Origin: Paenibacillus albiflavus
GTDB lineage: Bacteria > Bacillota > Bacilli > Paenibacillales > NBRC-103111
DNA length: 32,784 nucleotides
Direction: 5' to 3'
Assembly (NCBI RefSeq): GCF_004344915.1
Contig: NZ_SKFG01000026.1
Coordinates: 1-32,784, forward strand
In this document: positions 14,275 to 23,914 of the stretch, piece by piece
Layout: every line of letters begins with the position of its first letter
Position numbering within the stretch: position 1 is the stretch's first letter
Program-made: the position numbers and the translations under genes
The notes under the pieces: model-generated
Told to the model about the DNA's origin: nothing
What the model saw: only the letters and a program-made list of their open reading frames with translations
Databases searched by the model: none

Positions 14275-16260
14275 ATGAATCGGTTCATTAGGACTAGTGG
14301 TTTTTATTTAATAGTTGTTCTAGTTGTTGTAGGTATCGTTACATTCGTAACGAACCGAAATGAACAGACGGACAAAATTCCATATAATGAGTTCCGCCAG
14401 GAGCTTAAGGCTGAAAAAGTGGAATCCGTAAAAGTTCAATTTGAAGCATATACGTATGTGATTAGCGGGACTTTGAAGGATAATAAGACATTTGTAACAA
14501 GTGCTCCTTCAAGTGACTTTGTACTGAATGAGATTGCTGACAGCAAAGCACGTCAGGAATATATTCCGATGCAGCGTGAGAGCATGTGGCTCAGCTTCCT
14601 GACAACGTTATTACCGCTTGTGATCATGTTTGTACTCTTCTTCTTCTTGCTTAACCAGTCGCAAGGCGGCGGTGGCAAAGTAATGAACTTCGGTAAGAGT
14701 AAAGCGCGTCTCTATAATGATGAGAAGAAGCGCGTTACGTTCGAAGATGTTGCTGGTGCTGATGAAGAGAAGCAAGAACTCGTTGAAATTGTTGAATTCT
14801 TGAAGGATCCGCGGAAGTTCTCCGCAGTAGGTGCTCGCATTCCTAAAGGTGTCCTTCTAGTAGGTCCTCCAGGTACAGGTAAAACACTTTTGGCAAGAGC
14901 TGTAGCTGGTGAAGCAGGCGTACCATTCTTCTCGATCTCAGGTTCTGATTTCGTGGAAATGTTCGTCGGTGTCGGTGCATCCCGTGTTCGTGACTTGTTC
15001 GAGAATGCGAAGAAGAATGCGCCATGTATTATTTTCATTGATGAGATTGATGCGGTCGGTCGTCAACGTGGCGCTGGTCTAGGTGGCGGTCACGATGAAC
15101 GTGAGCAAACACTTAATCAGTTGCTAGTTGAAATGGATGGATTCGGCGCCAATGAAGGAATCATCATTGTTGCTGCAACGAACCGTCCGGATATTCTTGA
15201 CCCTGCACTTCTTCGTCCAGGTCGCTTTGACCGTCAAATTACGGTTGATCGTCCAGACATTAAAGGCCGTGAGGCTGTACTGAAAGTACATGCTCGCAAT
15301 AAGCCGCTTACGCAGAATGTAAGACTTGATGATTTGGCGAAATATACAACTGGATTCTCAGGCGCAGATTTGGAGAATCTATTGAATGAAGCAGCGCTGA
15401 TCGCAGCCCGTCGTAATCGCCGAGATATTTCGATGGATGAGATCGAAGAAGCATTTGACCGTGTTATTGTGGGTACGCAGAAGAAGAGTCGCGTCATCTC
15501 TGATAAAGAGAAGAAGACAGTTGCTTACCATGAAGCAGGTCACGCAGTTATTGGTTACCATGCAGAGAACGCCGATATGGTACACAAGGTTACAATCGTA
15601 CCGCGTGGACGTGCTGGCGGTTATGTAATGATGCTGCCTAAGAGCGGCGAAGATCAAATGAACCAAACGAAGACTGAACTGCTTGATAAGGTAACAGGTC
15701 TACTAGGTGGACGTGTTGCAGAAGAATTGTTTATTGGTGAAATAAGTACAGGTGCTTATAGCGACTTCCAGAAAACAACGAATATTGTTCGTCGTATGAT
15801 AATGGAATTTGGTATGAGTGAGAAGCTTGGTCCAATGCAATTCGGTTCAACACAAGGTACTGTATTCTTAGGTCGCGATATCGGCCATGAACAGAATTAT
15901 AGTGATGCAATTGCTTATGAGATTGACCAAGAGATGCAGACTATGATTAATGCGTGCTACACACGTGCCAAGGATATTCTGACCAAATACACGGATCAAG
16001 TTCATTTGGTTGCACAAGCACTCTTGTCCCGTGAAACACTGGATAAGCATCAAATCGTTGATTTGCTGGAGAAGGGTGAGATCACGGAAGCGAATAATAA
16101 TGGCTTCGGCGGTAAAGCTGAAGACGTTAAAGTTAACATCGGAACTAGCGATGAAGCGCGTAGCGATAACAAGATTAACTTAGAGGAATCAACACAACTT
16201 GAACCAAAGAAAGATGATGTTGAAGCTACCAAAAATCCAAATAATAAAGATGAAGAATAA
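14275..16260 (+). CDS. ftsH: ATP-dependent zinc metalloprotease FtsH
   Basis: The 661-residue membrane protease has two N-terminal membrane segments (residues ~10-26 and ~104-126) flanking a small extracytoplasmic domain. The AAA+ module has Walker A GPPGTGKT (197-204), Walker B IIFIDEID (252-259), the pore loop FVEMFVGVG and the second region of homology ([20 protein letters not shown], 301-320). The zinc protease motif HEAGH is at 419-423. The C-terminal tail (about 45 residues) is acidic and polar with many Asn, Lys and Glu, and is probably disordered. FtsH degrades misfolded and regulatory membrane proteins and, in Bacillus, is required for normal sporulation. AGAGGTGG lies before the ATG. 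A long stem and a two-hairpin repeat follow. Confidence 0.97.
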   Translation: MNRFIRTSGFYLIVVLVVVGIVTFVTNRNEQTDKIPYNEFRQELKAEKVESVKVQFEAYTYVISGTLKDNKTFVTSAPSSDFVLNEIADSKARQEYIPMQRESMWLSFLTTLLPLVIMFVLFFFLLNQSQGGGGKVMNFGKSKARLYNDEKKRVTFEDVAGADEEKQELVEIVEFLKDPRKFSAVGARIPKGVLLVGPPGTGKTLLARAVAGEAGVPFFSISGSDFVEMFVGVGASRVRDLFENAKKNAPCIIFIDEIDAVGRQRGAGLGGGHDEREQTLNQLLVEMDGFGANEGIIIVAATNRPDILDPALLRPGRFDRQITVDRPDIKGREAVLKVHARNKPLTQNVRLDDLAKYTTGFSGADLENLLNEAALIAARRNRRDISMDEIEEAFDRVIVGTQKKSRVISDKEKKTVAYHEAGHAVIGYHAENADMVHKVTIVPRGRAGGYVMMLPKSGEDQMNQTKTELLDKVTGLLGGRVAEELFIGEISTGAYSDFQKTTNIVRRMIMEFGMSEKLGPMQFGSTQGTVFLGRDIGHEQNYSDAIAYEIDQEMQTMINACYTRAKDILTKYTDQVHLVAQALLSRETLDKHQIVDLLEKGEITEANNNGFGGKAEDVKVNIGTSDEARSDNKINLEESTQLEPKKDDVEATKNPNNKDEE

Positions 16261-16304
16261 TCATAGTGGGTAAACTTACCAAAGATTATTTGGATTCCAC
16301 ATTG

Positions 16305-16353
16305 AATGGCATTTCAGAGGTTTGGGGACTACCTACCTCTGAGGTGCCATTTC
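16305..16353 (+). terminator. Long stem-loop after ftsH, probable terminator
   Basis: A 17-bp stem pairs AATGGCATTTCAGAGGT (16305-16321) with ACCTCTGAGGTGCCATT (16335-16351), with two G-T wobbles and a 13-base loop. The following bases TCTTC are a poor T tract, so termination may need help or the stem may mainly protect the ftsH mRNA 3' end. Confidence 0.65.
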
Positions 16354-16355
16354 TT

Positions 16356-16456
16356 CAGTATTATAGAATTTATAACTTTCGTGTCATAAATTCTAAGTAA
16401 TACCTTAAGAAACGGACACGCACCTCCTCTAAGGATGGTGAAACCGTTTCTTCTTG
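16356..16456 (+). repeat. Two-hairpin intergenic element, copy 3
   Basis: Hairpin A pairs GTATTA (16358-16363) and TAGAATTTAT with ATAAATTCTA and TAATAC (16398-16403), loop AACTTTCGTGTC. Hairpin B pairs AAGAAACGG (16407-16415) with CCGTTTCTT (16444-16452) and encloses an inner CACC-TCC / GGA-GGTG stem. It has the same orientation as copies 2 and 5 and again lies directly behind a stem-loop terminator. Confidence 0.88.
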
Positions 16457-16486
16457 AATTTAAGGACGAACGGCGGCCACTTTAGG

Positions 16487-16559
16487 TTGACAGTGTATAA
16501 GAAATTTGTGTAAATTTAGTTGTGAACTTAGCTATATAAAGTTCAGATATTTAATATCT
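16487..16559 (+). promoter_or_regulatory. Probable promoter and palindromic leader of the nad operon
   Basis: A perfect -35 TTGACA (16487-16492) and TAAATT (16511-16516) are 18 bases apart. Downstream are GAACTT/AAGTTC and a 15-base palindrome AGATATT-T-AATATCT (16545-16559), either of which could be an operator. In B. subtilis nad genes are repressed by NadR (YrxA) in response to nicotinic acid; whether these sites serve it is not shown. These items, with the ftsH terminator and repeat copy 3, account for the 16261-16600 gap. Confidence 0.5.
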
Positions 16560-16600
16560 TGTTAGTAATATAGAATGCTTTGGTATTTGAGGGGGTCAAT

Positions 16601-17542
16601 ATGGTGGAAGCATTAGCTTTGGCACATAAGGAAGAACAGAATCGCGAGCTAAAGGAACGTTTACTGCAGCTAAAGAAAGAACGTAATGCGATCATTCTTG
16701 CTCATTATTATCAACGTGATGAAATTCAGGAAATTGCTGATTTTAGAGGGGATTCCTTCTTGCTTGCTCAGAAGGCGGCAGAAACGGATGCTGATGTTAT
16801 TGTATTCTGTGGTGTTCACTTTATGGGCGAAAGTGCCAAAATTCTAGCTCCTAATAAGACAGTCATTATTCCAGACGAGCGTGCGGGCTGCCCGATGGCA
16901 GACATGGTGAATGTTGACGGTTTGCGAGAGCTTAAGAAGCAGCACCCGAATGCTAAAGTCGTGGCATACATTAACACTTCTGCAGACGTTAAAGCAGAGA
17001 CAGATATTTGCTGTACATCGGCTAACGCGCTTAAGGTGGTTAATTCGGTTGATTCAGATGAGATCATCTGGGTTCCGGATAAAAATTTGGGCGATTATGT
17101 ATCTAAATTCACAAACAAAAAGATGATCATCTGGGAAGGGTACTGCAACACACATGATATGTTGACAGTTAAGGATGTGGAAGAAATGAAGCAGCTGCAT
17201 CCAAATGCCCAGTTTGTTGTTCACCCGGAATGTCGTCCTGAAGTTGTTGCAATGGGTGATTTTGTGGGCTCAACAACAGCGATTATTAAATATTGCCGTG
17301 AATCGGATTGCCAAGAATTCATCGTGGGTACAGAAGATGGCACAGGTTATCAATTACGGATGGATAGCCCGAATAAGCAGTTTTATTTTGCAACTAAATA
17401 CTTGGTGTGTCCGAACATGAAGGTGAACAATCTGAAGAAGGTTGTTCGTTGTCTAGAGACCATGAAGCCGGAAATTCATGTTCCACAAGAGATTGCGGAT
17501 CAGGCAAGATTATCGCTAGAACGCATGTTACAAGTCAAGTAG
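16601..17542 (+). CDS. nadA: Quinolinate synthase NadA
   Basis: NadA condenses iminoaspartate with dihydroxyacetone phosphate to quinolinate, the second step of de novo NAD synthesis, using a 4Fe-4S cluster. The protein shows the family pattern in order: AIILAHYYQRDEIQEIADF, FCGVHFMGESAKIL, GCPMAD (C97), YCNTH (C182), HPECRPEV and LVCPNMK (C270). C97, C182 and C270 align in spacing with the three cluster ligands of other NadA proteins. The ATG at 16601 gives 313 residues and has GAGGGGG just upstream; the TTG at 16580 lies before that ribosome site and is rejected. The gene is first of a nadA-nadB-nadC-coaX series. Confidence 0.95.
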   Translation: MVEALALAHKEEQNRELKERLLQLKKERNAIILAHYYQRDEIQEIADFRGDSFLLAQKAAETDADVIVFCGVHFMGESAKILAPNKTVIIPDERAGCPMADMVNVDGLRELKKQHPNAKVVAYINTSADVKAETDICCTSANALKVVNSVDSDEIIWVPDKNLGDYVSKFTNKKMIIWEGYCNTHDMLTVKDVEEMKQLHPNAQFVVHPECRPEVVAMGDFVGSTTAIIKYCRESDCQEFIVGTEDGTGYQLRMDSPNKQFYFATKYLVCPNMKVNNLKKVVRCLETMKPEIHVPQEIADQARLSLERMLQVK

Positions 17543-17570
17543 CACTTTGTTGCTTGTAAAGGATTGGGAG

Positions 17571-19217
17571 ATGAGCAGAGTGATTCCACGATATTTAGTT
17601 GATGTTGATTTTGACTCTTTACCTAAGGTTGATGCAGATGTTATTGTGATCGGCTCAGGAATAGCGGGTTTATTTACTGCGCTTAAGGCAAGCGAATCCC
17701 ATCAAGTACTGTTAATTACGAAGAAATCATTGCTTGATTCGAACACGCAGCATGCGCAAGGAGGAATTGCCGCTGTCATTTCAGATGAGGATTCTCCAGA
17801 ATATCATTCGCAGGATACCTTGATGGCTGGAGCAGGATTGTGTTCACACGATGCTGTAGATGTCCTTGTTCATGAAGGTCCTAGCGGTGTGCGCGAACTT
17901 ATCCAATTCGGGACGGAGTTCGATCTTGAGAATGGTGAGCTTGCTCTAACACGGGAAGGTGCGCATAGTCAGCGGCGAATTCTGCATGCACATGGGGATG
18001 CGACTGGTGCAGAAATCGTACGTGCATTATCCGAGAAGGTTAGAAGTCATCCGAACATTGAATTGTGGGATGATCACTTTGTTATCGATTTATTAACAGC
18101 AGATAATGGAGAATGTATTGGTGCACTTGTGCAAAAGCAAGATAACAGCAGAGTTCTTGTCTATGGCAATGCGACAGTTCTATGTACAGGTGGTGCGGGA
18201 CAGCTATATCGGTATACAACAAATCCGGACGTAGCCACTGGCGATGGTATTGGGCTTGCCTATCGTGCGGGTGCGATTATTCAGGATATGGAATTTATTC
18301 AATTCCACCCTACTTCTCTATGTTATCCAGGTGCGCCAAGATTCTTAATTTCTGAAGCTGTGCGCGGTGAGGGTGCTTACCTGCGAAATATTCGCGGTGA
18401 ACGATTCATGGAGCGCTACCATGAACTCTTGGAGCTTGCTCCACGTGACATCGTTGCACGTGCTATTGTTTCGGAGATGGAAGAAACACGTTCAACTTAT
18501 GTGTATATCGATGTTACGCATGAATCGGAGGAAATGGTGAAGCATCGGTTCCCGACCATATATGAGTACTGCATGAAATTTGGACTGGATCTATCCTCAG
18601 ACTGGATACCAGTTGCTCCTGCAGCTCACTATATGATGGGCGGGATTCAGACGGATCTTCATGGAGAAACGAATGTTAAACGGTTATTTGCTTGTGGCGA
18701 AGTCTCTTCAACAGGTGTTCATGGCGCGAATCGCCTTGCTTCTAACTCGCTTTCTGAAGCAATCGTATTTGGGAGACGCATTATTGAACGAATCCATTCC
18801 TTGAAGCGACTTACTGAACATGAGAAGAAAATCGCTATTCGTCCTGAAGATCAATTAAATCGTACCGAGCTGCCGATTCAGCCAACCGTAGAGCGAAAAC
18901 TTAAGCTTCAGAAAGTCATGCTAAGACAAGTGGGACTTAAACGGTCAGCTCAAACCTTGCAGAAGGGTCTGGAAGAATTGTCGAGACAGCTTGCTATTTT
19001 TAATAATCAGCTGACAAGACGTGAAGAATATGAGTTCACTAATTTATTGATTTGTGCTTTATTATCGGCTGAAGCCGCATTAAGAAGAGAAGAAAGTCGC
19101 GGTGGACATTATCGAGAAGATTTTCCAAATCGGGAAGACCAGGTTTGGCTTAAACATATTCAATTTTTAAGAGAGCAAGGAATTTTAGAGGAGTCGATCG
19201 TAAATGCGCAACCTTAA
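17571..19217 (+). CDS. nadB: L-aspartate oxidase NadB
   Basis: This FAD enzyme oxidises L-aspartate to iminoaspartate for NadA. The dinucleotide-binding motif VIVIGSGIAGL is at residues 24-34. The family motifs HAQGGIAAV, EGAHSQRRILHAHGDATG, FIQFHPTSLCYPGAP, the catalytic-region PRDIVARAI, AHYMMGGIQTD and STGVHGANRLASNSLSEA follow in order. The C-terminal helical domain ends in EESRGGHYREDFP. I use the ATG at 17571 (548 residues), with AAAGGA about 7 bases upstream; an in-frame TTG at 17547 is less likely. It overlaps nadC by 14 bases. Confidence 0.95.
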   Translation: MSRVIPRYLVDVDFDSLPKVDADVIVIGSGIAGLFTALKASESHQVLLITKKSLLDSNTQHAQGGIAAVISDEDSPEYHSQDTLMAGAGLCSHDAVDVLVHEGPSGVRELIQFGTEFDLENGELALTREGAHSQRRILHAHGDATGAEIVRALSEKVRSHPNIELWDDHFVIDLLTADNGECIGALVQKQDNSRVLVYGNATVLCTGGAGQLYRYTTNPDVATGDGIGLAYRAGAIIQDMEFIQFHPTSLCYPGAPRFLISEAVRGEGAYLRNIRGERFMERYHELLELAPRDIVARAIVSEMEETRSTYVYIDVTHESEEMVKHRFPTIYEYCMKFGLDLSSDWIPVAPAAHYMMGGIQTDLHGETNVKRLFACGEVSSTGVHGANRLASNSLSEAIVFGRRIIERIHSLKRLTEHEKKIAIRPEDQLNRTELPIQPTVERKLKLQKVMLRQVGLKRSAQTLQKGLEELSRQLAIFNNQLTRREEYEFTNLLICALLSAEAALRREESRGGHYREDFPNREDQVWLKHIQFLREQGILEESIVNAQP

Positions 19218-20076
19218 TCTGGATTTAATCGTCAATAACATTAAAGACTGGCTGCAAGAAGATGTCGGTACAGGTGATGTATCTGCCATCACAACAATTC
19301 CAGCTGAGCATCATTCCAAAGGCATTATTCATGTTAAAGAGGATGGGATCGTATGCGGACTACAAGTAGCGGCATTGGTTTTCACTCAGCTTGATTCCAG
19401 TCTGCAATTTGAAGCGTTGAAATTAGATGGCGATACGGTTAAGAAAGGCGATATTCTGGCTGTTGTTACAGGAAGCACACGCAGCATCCTAACTGGTGAA
19501 CGCTTAGCACTTAATTTATTGCAGCGACTATCTGGAATATCCACCAAAACAAATGAATTTGTCCAAGCGATTGCAGGTTTGCCAACTAGATTGGTCGATA
19601 CGCGCAAGACAACACCTGGACTTCGGTTGCTGGAGAAGTATGCTGTACGAGTAGGAGGAGGTCATAATCATCGTTTTGGGCTGTATGATGCAGTGATGAT
19701 TAAGGACAACCATATTAAAGGTGCAGGTGGCATCACAGCCGCTGTATCTGCTGCGAGAGCTGAAATTCCTCATACGATGAAAATAGAAGTCGAAGTAGAA
19801 GATTTCGAACAGTTATATGAAGCGATTCATGCGAAAGCAGATATTATTATGCTCGATAATATGTCGGCTAGTGATATGAAGCAGGCAGTTGCTATCATTC
19901 GAGAGCAAGCGCCGCATGTTATCGTAGAAGGTTCAGGATCGGTTAATCCGCAGAACATTCGAGCATTAGCAGAAACAGGTGTTGATGTTATTTCGGTTGG
20001 GAGACTGACGTATTCTGTGCCTGCTCTTGATATATCACTCGATCTGAATGAACGCAAGGGTGGTGCAGCTCGGTGA
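19204..20076 (+). CDS. nadC: Nicotinate-nucleotide pyrophosphorylase (carboxylating) NadC
   Basis: NadC converts quinolinate and PRPP to nicotinate mononucleotide, the third step of NAD synthesis. The 290-residue protein has the QPRTase substrate motifs TRKTTPGLR (133-141), [20 protein letters not shown] (151-170) and the barrel-closing [20 protein letters not shown] and [12 protein letters not shown] with [18 protein letters not shown] lies 9 bases before the ATG, inside the end of nadB. Its TGA overlaps the GTG of coaX (GTGA), which couples NAD synthesis to the CoA gene. Confidence 0.95.
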   Translation: MRNLNLDLIVNNIKDWLQEDVGTGDVSAITTIPAEHHSKGIIHVKEDGIVCGLQVAALVFTQLDSSLQFEALKLDGDTVKKGDILAVVTGSTRSILTGERLALNLLQRLSGISTKTNEFVQAIAGLPTRLVDTRKTTPGLRLLEKYAVRVGGGHNHRFGLYDAVMIKDNHIKGAGGITAAVSAARAEIPHTMKIEVEVEDFEQLYEAIHAKADIIMLDNMSASDMKQAVAIIREQAPHVIVEGSGSVNPQNIRALAETGVDVISVGRLTYSVPALDISLDLNERKGGAAR

Positions 20077-20837
20077 TTTTGGTAGTGGATGTAGGGAATA
20101 CGAATATTGTGCTAGGTCTATACAAGCAGAATGATTTAATCCATCATTGGAGAGTAAGTACGAATCGTTCGGCTACCTCGGATGAATATGGCATGATGGT
20201 ATACAATTTGTTCGGATATGCCGATATTAAACTGGAGCAAGTTCAAGGTGTGATCATTTCCTCTGTCGTACCTCCGCTCATTAATGCACTCGAAACGATG
20301 TGCAAACGATATTTTCATAAAACACCATACATCGTAGGACCTGGAATCAAAACGGGTCTTAACATTCGTACAGATAATCCTAAAGAGGTCGGCGCTGATC
20401 GGATCGTGAATGCCGTTGCTGCGCTTGAGCTATATGGCGCTCCTTGTGTAATTGTCGATTTTGGCACAGCTACGACCTATGATTATATTGATGAAAAGCA
20501 TCAGCTGATTGGCTCTGCCATCGCGCCTGGTATTGGGATTTCCACAGAGGCTTTGTATCAACGAGCTGCTAAATTACCAAGAATCGAACTTGTTAAACCG
20601 AAGAGCGTAATCGGTAGAAATACGGTAACAGCGATGCAAGCGGGTATTATTTATGGATATGTGTCACAAGTCGATGGAATTGTGATGCGGATTCGCGAGG
20701 AATTCGGTGCTAAGGCTACTGTTGTTGCCACAGGAGGCTTGGCTGAATTAATTGCTTCGGAATCAAGAACAATCGATGTGGTAAATCCGCTTTTAACTTT
20801 ACAAGGATTAAGATTGATCTACGACCGTAATATATAG
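20073..20837 (+). CDS. coaX: Type III pantothenate kinase CoaX
   Basis: CoaX phosphorylates pantothenate in the first step of coenzyme A synthesis. It belongs to the ASKHA fold. The N-terminal phosphate loop [10 protein letters not shown] (6-15), GADR (107-110), DFGTATTYD (129-137), [11 protein letters not shown] and [13 protein letters not shown] are all present. Its 254-residue length is typical. It starts with GTG overlapping the nadC stop by four bases, with AAGGGTGG upstream. In B. subtilis coaX also follows ftsH and precedes hslO; here the nadABC genes are between. Confidence 0.95.
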   Translation: MILVVDVGNTNIVLGLYKQNDLIHHWRVSTNRSATSDEYGMMVYNLFGYADIKLEQVQGVIISSVVPPLINALETMCKRYFHKTPYIVGPGIKTGLNIRTDNPKEVGADRIVNAVAALELYGAPCVIVDFGTATTYDYIDEKHQLIGSAIAPGIGISTEALYQRAAKLPRIELVKPKSVIGRNTVTAMQAGIIYGYVSQVDGIVMRIREEFGAKATVVATGGLAELIASESRTIDVVNPLLTLQGLRLIYDRNI

Positions 20838-20869
20838 AGATAATTCCAGCAGGGAGTGAGTGCAGCTTC

Positions 20870-21742
20870 ATGAAAGATTACATGATTAGAGGAACAGCGC
20901 TTGAAGGAAAGGTAAGAGCATTCGCTGTCCAGACGACTGCGTTAACACAAGAGCTTCACCAAAGACATGGCACGACTCCAACGGCAGCAGCAGCACTAGG
21001 ACGTACAGCAGCAGCAGCATTGATGATGGGCGCTATGCTCAAAGGAGAGGAGAAGCTTACTGTTCAGGTCAAAGGGGGAGGTCCTATCGGCCAAATCGTA
21101 GTTGATGCTAACGCAAAGGGCGAAGCTCGCGGATATGTAACGAATCCTGATGTAGATCTTCCGCTTAACTCGGTTGGCAAACTTGATGTAGCCGGTGCAG
21201 TAGGTACAGACGGTTATCTGTACATAATTAAGGATCTAGGACTGAAAGAGCCTTATCGTGGCTCGATTCCTATTATTTCAGGTGAATTAGCAGAGGACTT
21301 TACCTATTATTTTGCCAAATCAGAACAGACACCATCTGCAGTTGCTTTGGGCGTATTAGTGGATGTAGATTACAAGATTAAAGCTGCTGGAGGCTTTATT
21401 ATCCAACTCTTGCCGGGCTTAACAGATCAAGAAATTACAGAAGTAGAGAAGCAGCTAGCTACAATTCCATCAATGACCAATATGCTCGAACAGGGTTTGA
21501 CGCTTGAACAGATTCTTAAAGAGGTGATACCATCCACCAAAGTGATGGAATCAATGGACATAAGTTTTAAATGCAGCTGCTCTTTAGAACGGATTGAGCA
21601 AACCTTATTAACACTTGGGAAGAAAGAGCTTGAATCTTTAAGAGATGAGAATGAGAGCGCCGAGGTCGTATGTCATTTTTGCAATGAGAAGTATAATTTC
21701 ACCCAGGAGCAATTGCAGGAGTTAGTTGATAAATTAGATTGA
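20870..21742 (+). CDS. hslO: Redox-regulated chaperone Hsp33
   Basis: The 290-residue protein has the Hsp33 N-terminal domain (RTAAAALMMGAMLKGEEKLT, then GEARGYVTNPDVDLPLN) and the C-terminal redox switch with four zinc-binding Cys: C235-x-C237 and C268-x2-C271. Oxidative stress releases zinc and turns on holdase activity. The ribosome site is modest: GGGAG about 13 bases before the ATG. It follows coaX by 32 bases and precedes the PPIase gene by 24 bases, so it is likely part of the nad-coaX transcript. Confidence 0.95.
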   Translation: MKDYMIRGTALEGKVRAFAVQTTALTQELHQRHGTTPTAAAALGRTAAAALMMGAMLKGEEKLTVQVKGGGPIGQIVVDANAKGEARGYVTNPDVDLPLNSVGKLDVAGAVGTDGYLYIIKDLGLKEPYRGSIPIISGELAEDFTYYFAKSEQTPSAVALGVLVDVDYKIKAAGGFIIQLLPGLTDQEITEVEKQLATIPSMTNMLEQGLTLEQILKEVIPSTKVMESMDISFKCSCSLERIEQTLLTLGKKELESLRDENESAEVVCHFCNEKYNFTQEQLQELVDKLD

Positions 21743-21766
21743 TACTAAGGCAGGCATCAAACGGAT

Positions 21767-22723
21767 ATGGATAAGAGAAGAATCAAGCTGTTGTTAATTG
21801 TCGGGGGTGTGAGCTTATGTGCTACTGTTCTGTTGTTTGTTCTATTCGTCAGTTTATTTGGCGGCAAGGGGACTAATGGAGCTTCATCTAGAACAGATGG
21901 CCAAGCGGGTTCGAACAATGTAATTGCACGGATTGGTGATATAGAAATTACAGCAGACCAATTATATGAAAATTTAGTTCGTAGCTATGGTAACGAAATG
22001 CTCAATCGGATGATCGATAATCAAGCTGTTCGTATAGAAGCAAAGTCATCGGGGATCTCTGTGTCGGAAGAGGAGATTGAAGAAGAGCTTAAACGGATGA
22101 GCGTTGGTTATAAGGATATGAATGAGTATTACGATGCGATGAAGCAGCAGCTCGGCTTATCAAGAGAAGATTTGCACTCGGATGCGGAATATAATTTATT
22201 ATTAGAGAAAATCGCAACCAAGGATATCACAATTACAGATAAACAAATTAATGATTATATGAAATCACATCAAAAAGAGTTCAAACCTCGCAAAGAATTT
22301 CACATTCAGCAAATGATATTACCTACACGTGAACACGCCATCAAAGCAATGAAGGAGCTTGATAAAGGAATTGATTTCGCCATAATTGCACGTGATCGCT
22401 CTGTTGATGATGCTTCTGCAGTAGAAGGTGGTGATATTGGCTGGGTGGAGAATGATGATCCATTTATTCCAGTCGAAATTCTGAACGCAGCGGATAAGCT
22501 TAAGGTCGGAACAATTAGTGGTGTTGTTGAGCTGAGTAATGGTAATTACGCCATTATTAAATTACTTGAGCTCAAAAAAGAACAACAAGAGCCAGAAGAT
22601 AATGTACGGGAGAAAGTACGCAAGCAGTTAGCCTTACAGAATGCATTGCCTGTTAAAGATATTGTTGAACAATTAAGGAAGAAGCATGGAGCGATTATCT
22701 TGGATAATCGTTTTATCATGTAA
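21767..22723 (+). CDS. Membrane-anchored peptidyl-prolyl isomerase (PpiC/SurA type, YacD-like)
   Basis: This 318-residue protein starts with a basic tail and one hydrophobic segment (about 7-32, LLLIVGGVSLCATVLLFVLF), then a linker rich in Ser, Gly and Asn. The next part is a SurA N-terminal-like helical domain (NVIARIGDIEITADQLYENL to about 170). The parvulin domain lies at about 176-274 and includes FHIQQMILPT, DFAIIARDRSVD, GGDIGWVE and NYAIIKLLEL. No lipobox is visible near the membrane segment, so unlike PrsA it should be anchored by the helix rather than a lipid. Position between hslO and cysK corresponds to B. subtilis yacD. It probably helps folding of exported proteins; substrates are unknown. 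Confidence 0.85.
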   Translation: MDKRRIKLLLIVGGVSLCATVLLFVLFVSLFGGKGTNGASSRTDGQAGSNNVIARIGDIEITADQLYENLVRSYGNEMLNRMIDNQAVRIEAKSSGISVSEEEIEEELKRMSVGYKDMNEYYDAMKQQLGLSREDLHSDAEYNLLLEKIATKDITITDKQINDYMKSHQKEFKPRKEFHIQQMILPTREHAIKAMKELDKGIDFAIIARDRSVDDASAVEGGDIGWVENDDPFIPVEILNAADKLKVGTISGVVELSNGNYAIIKLLELKKEQQEPEDNVREKVRKQLALQNALPVKDIVEQLRKKHGAIILDNRFIM

Positions 22724-22751
22724 ATTTTGAGAATATTCAGTTATGGTCCTA

Positions 22752-22780
22752 TTGACAGGTTTGAATTGGATTGTTATCAT
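22752..22780 (+). promoter_or_regulatory. Sigma-A promoter of cysK
   Basis: TTGACA (22752-22757, full consensus) and TATCAT (22775-22780) are 17 bases apart. The leader of about 58 bases is A/T-rich. It holds ATACCAACTAATTTAATCGG, near where a CymR repressor site would be expected for a Firmicute cysK, but I cannot confirm a site by eye. Confidence 0.65.
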
Positions 22781-22844
22781 TATATTTAAATACCAACTAA
22801 TTTAATCGGAAATATATAGTTTTAAATATAAGGAGGAATGACGG

Positions 22845-23783
22845 ATGGCAAAGCTTGTACAGAATGTAACTCAATTAATCGGTGATACTCCGATCGTGAG
22901 ACTTAATCGTGTCGTGCCAGAGGGTAGCGCAGAAGTGTATGTGAAGCTGGAGTATCAAAATCCCGGATCAAGTGTTAAAGATCGGATTGCAATTGCAATG
23001 GTGGAAGCAGCTGAAGAAGAAGGAATTCTAAAGCCAGGTGACACGATTATTGAACCAACAAGCGGCAATACCGGAATAGGCCTTGCTATGGTTGCAGCAG
23101 CCAAGGGCTATAGAGCGATCCTCGTTATGCCAGAGACAATGAGTCTGGAGCGTCGTAACTTGCTTCGTGCATATGGAGCTCAGATCGTACTGACACCTGG
23201 AGCAGAGGGCATGAAGGGAGCTATAGCTCGTGCTGAGGCAATCCAAGCGGAGAATGCGAATTATTTTATGCCACAGCAGTTCAAGAATTTAGCTAATGTT
23301 AAAGTTCATCAGAATACGACAGGTCCAGAAATAGTCGAAGCGATTAACGGACATGATGGCAAGCTTGATGCATTCGTGGCAGGGATCGGAACAGGTGGAA
23401 CGATAACAGGTACGGGTAAAGTGTTGAAAGACAGCTTTCCTGGTATTCAAATTTATGCAGTAGAACCTGCAGCATCACCAGTACTATCTGGAGGTAAGCC
23501 AGGGCCGCATAAGATTCAAGGTATTGGAGCAGGCTTCGTCCCTGATATTCTGAATACCGAAATATATGATAAGATTATTCCAGTTGAGAATGACGACGCA
23601 TTTGAAACCTCCCGTAGGGTAGCACGTGAAGAAGGTATTTTAGGTGGAATTTCTTCAGGTGCAGCAATTTATGCGGCACTTCAAGTGGCTAAACAACTTG
23701 GTGAGGGCAAACGTGTGCTTGCGATCATTCCAAGCAATGGTGAGCGTTACCTATCGACACCGTTGTATCAATTTGAAGATTAA
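22845..23783 (+). CDS. cysK: Cysteine synthase A (O-acetylserine sulfhydrylase)
   Basis: CysK makes L-cysteine from O-acetylserine and sulfide with PLP. The PLP Lys is in GSSVKDRIA (K45), the substrate-binding TSGNTG is at 72-77, and the glycine-rich PLP phosphate loop is [14 protein letters not shown]. The late motif [13 protein letters not shown] is also present. The 312-residue length is typical. AAGGAGGA sits a few bases before the ATG. It is a single-gene unit with a good promoter and a terminator; the same neighbour order (yacD, cysK, pabB) is found in B. subtilis. Confidence 0.95.
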   Translation: MAKLVQNVTQLIGDTPIVRLNRVVPEGSAEVYVKLEYQNPGSSVKDRIAIAMVEAAEEEGILKPGDTIIEPTSGNTGIGLAMVAAAKGYRAILVMPETMSLERRNLLRAYGAQIVLTPGAEGMKGAIARAEAIQAENANYFMPQQFKNLANVKVHQNTTGPEIVEAINGHDGKLDAFVAGIGTGGTITGTGKVLKDSFPGIQIYAVEPAASPVLSGGKPGPHKIQGIGAGFVPDILNTEIYDKIIPVENDDAFETSRRVAREEGILGGISSGAAIYAALQVAKQLGEGKRVLAIIPSNGERYLSTPLYQFED

Positions 23784-23811
23784 TCTCATAGCTTCTCAGT
23801 TTGAATTACAG

Positions 23812-23850
23812 AACAGCAATTTAGGGTTATCTCTAATTGCTGTTTTTCTT
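23812..23850 (+). terminator. Intrinsic terminator after cysK
   Basis: AACAGCAATTTAG pairs with CTAATTGCTGTT, with one bulged A, and is followed by TTTCTTTTC. It separates cysK from the folate genes. Confidence 0.85.
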
Positions 23851-23914
23851 TTCACTAATAAGTTAAAATAAAACAATAATTGATATCATCGTATGCATTG
23901 GAGGAAGCCTAGTA

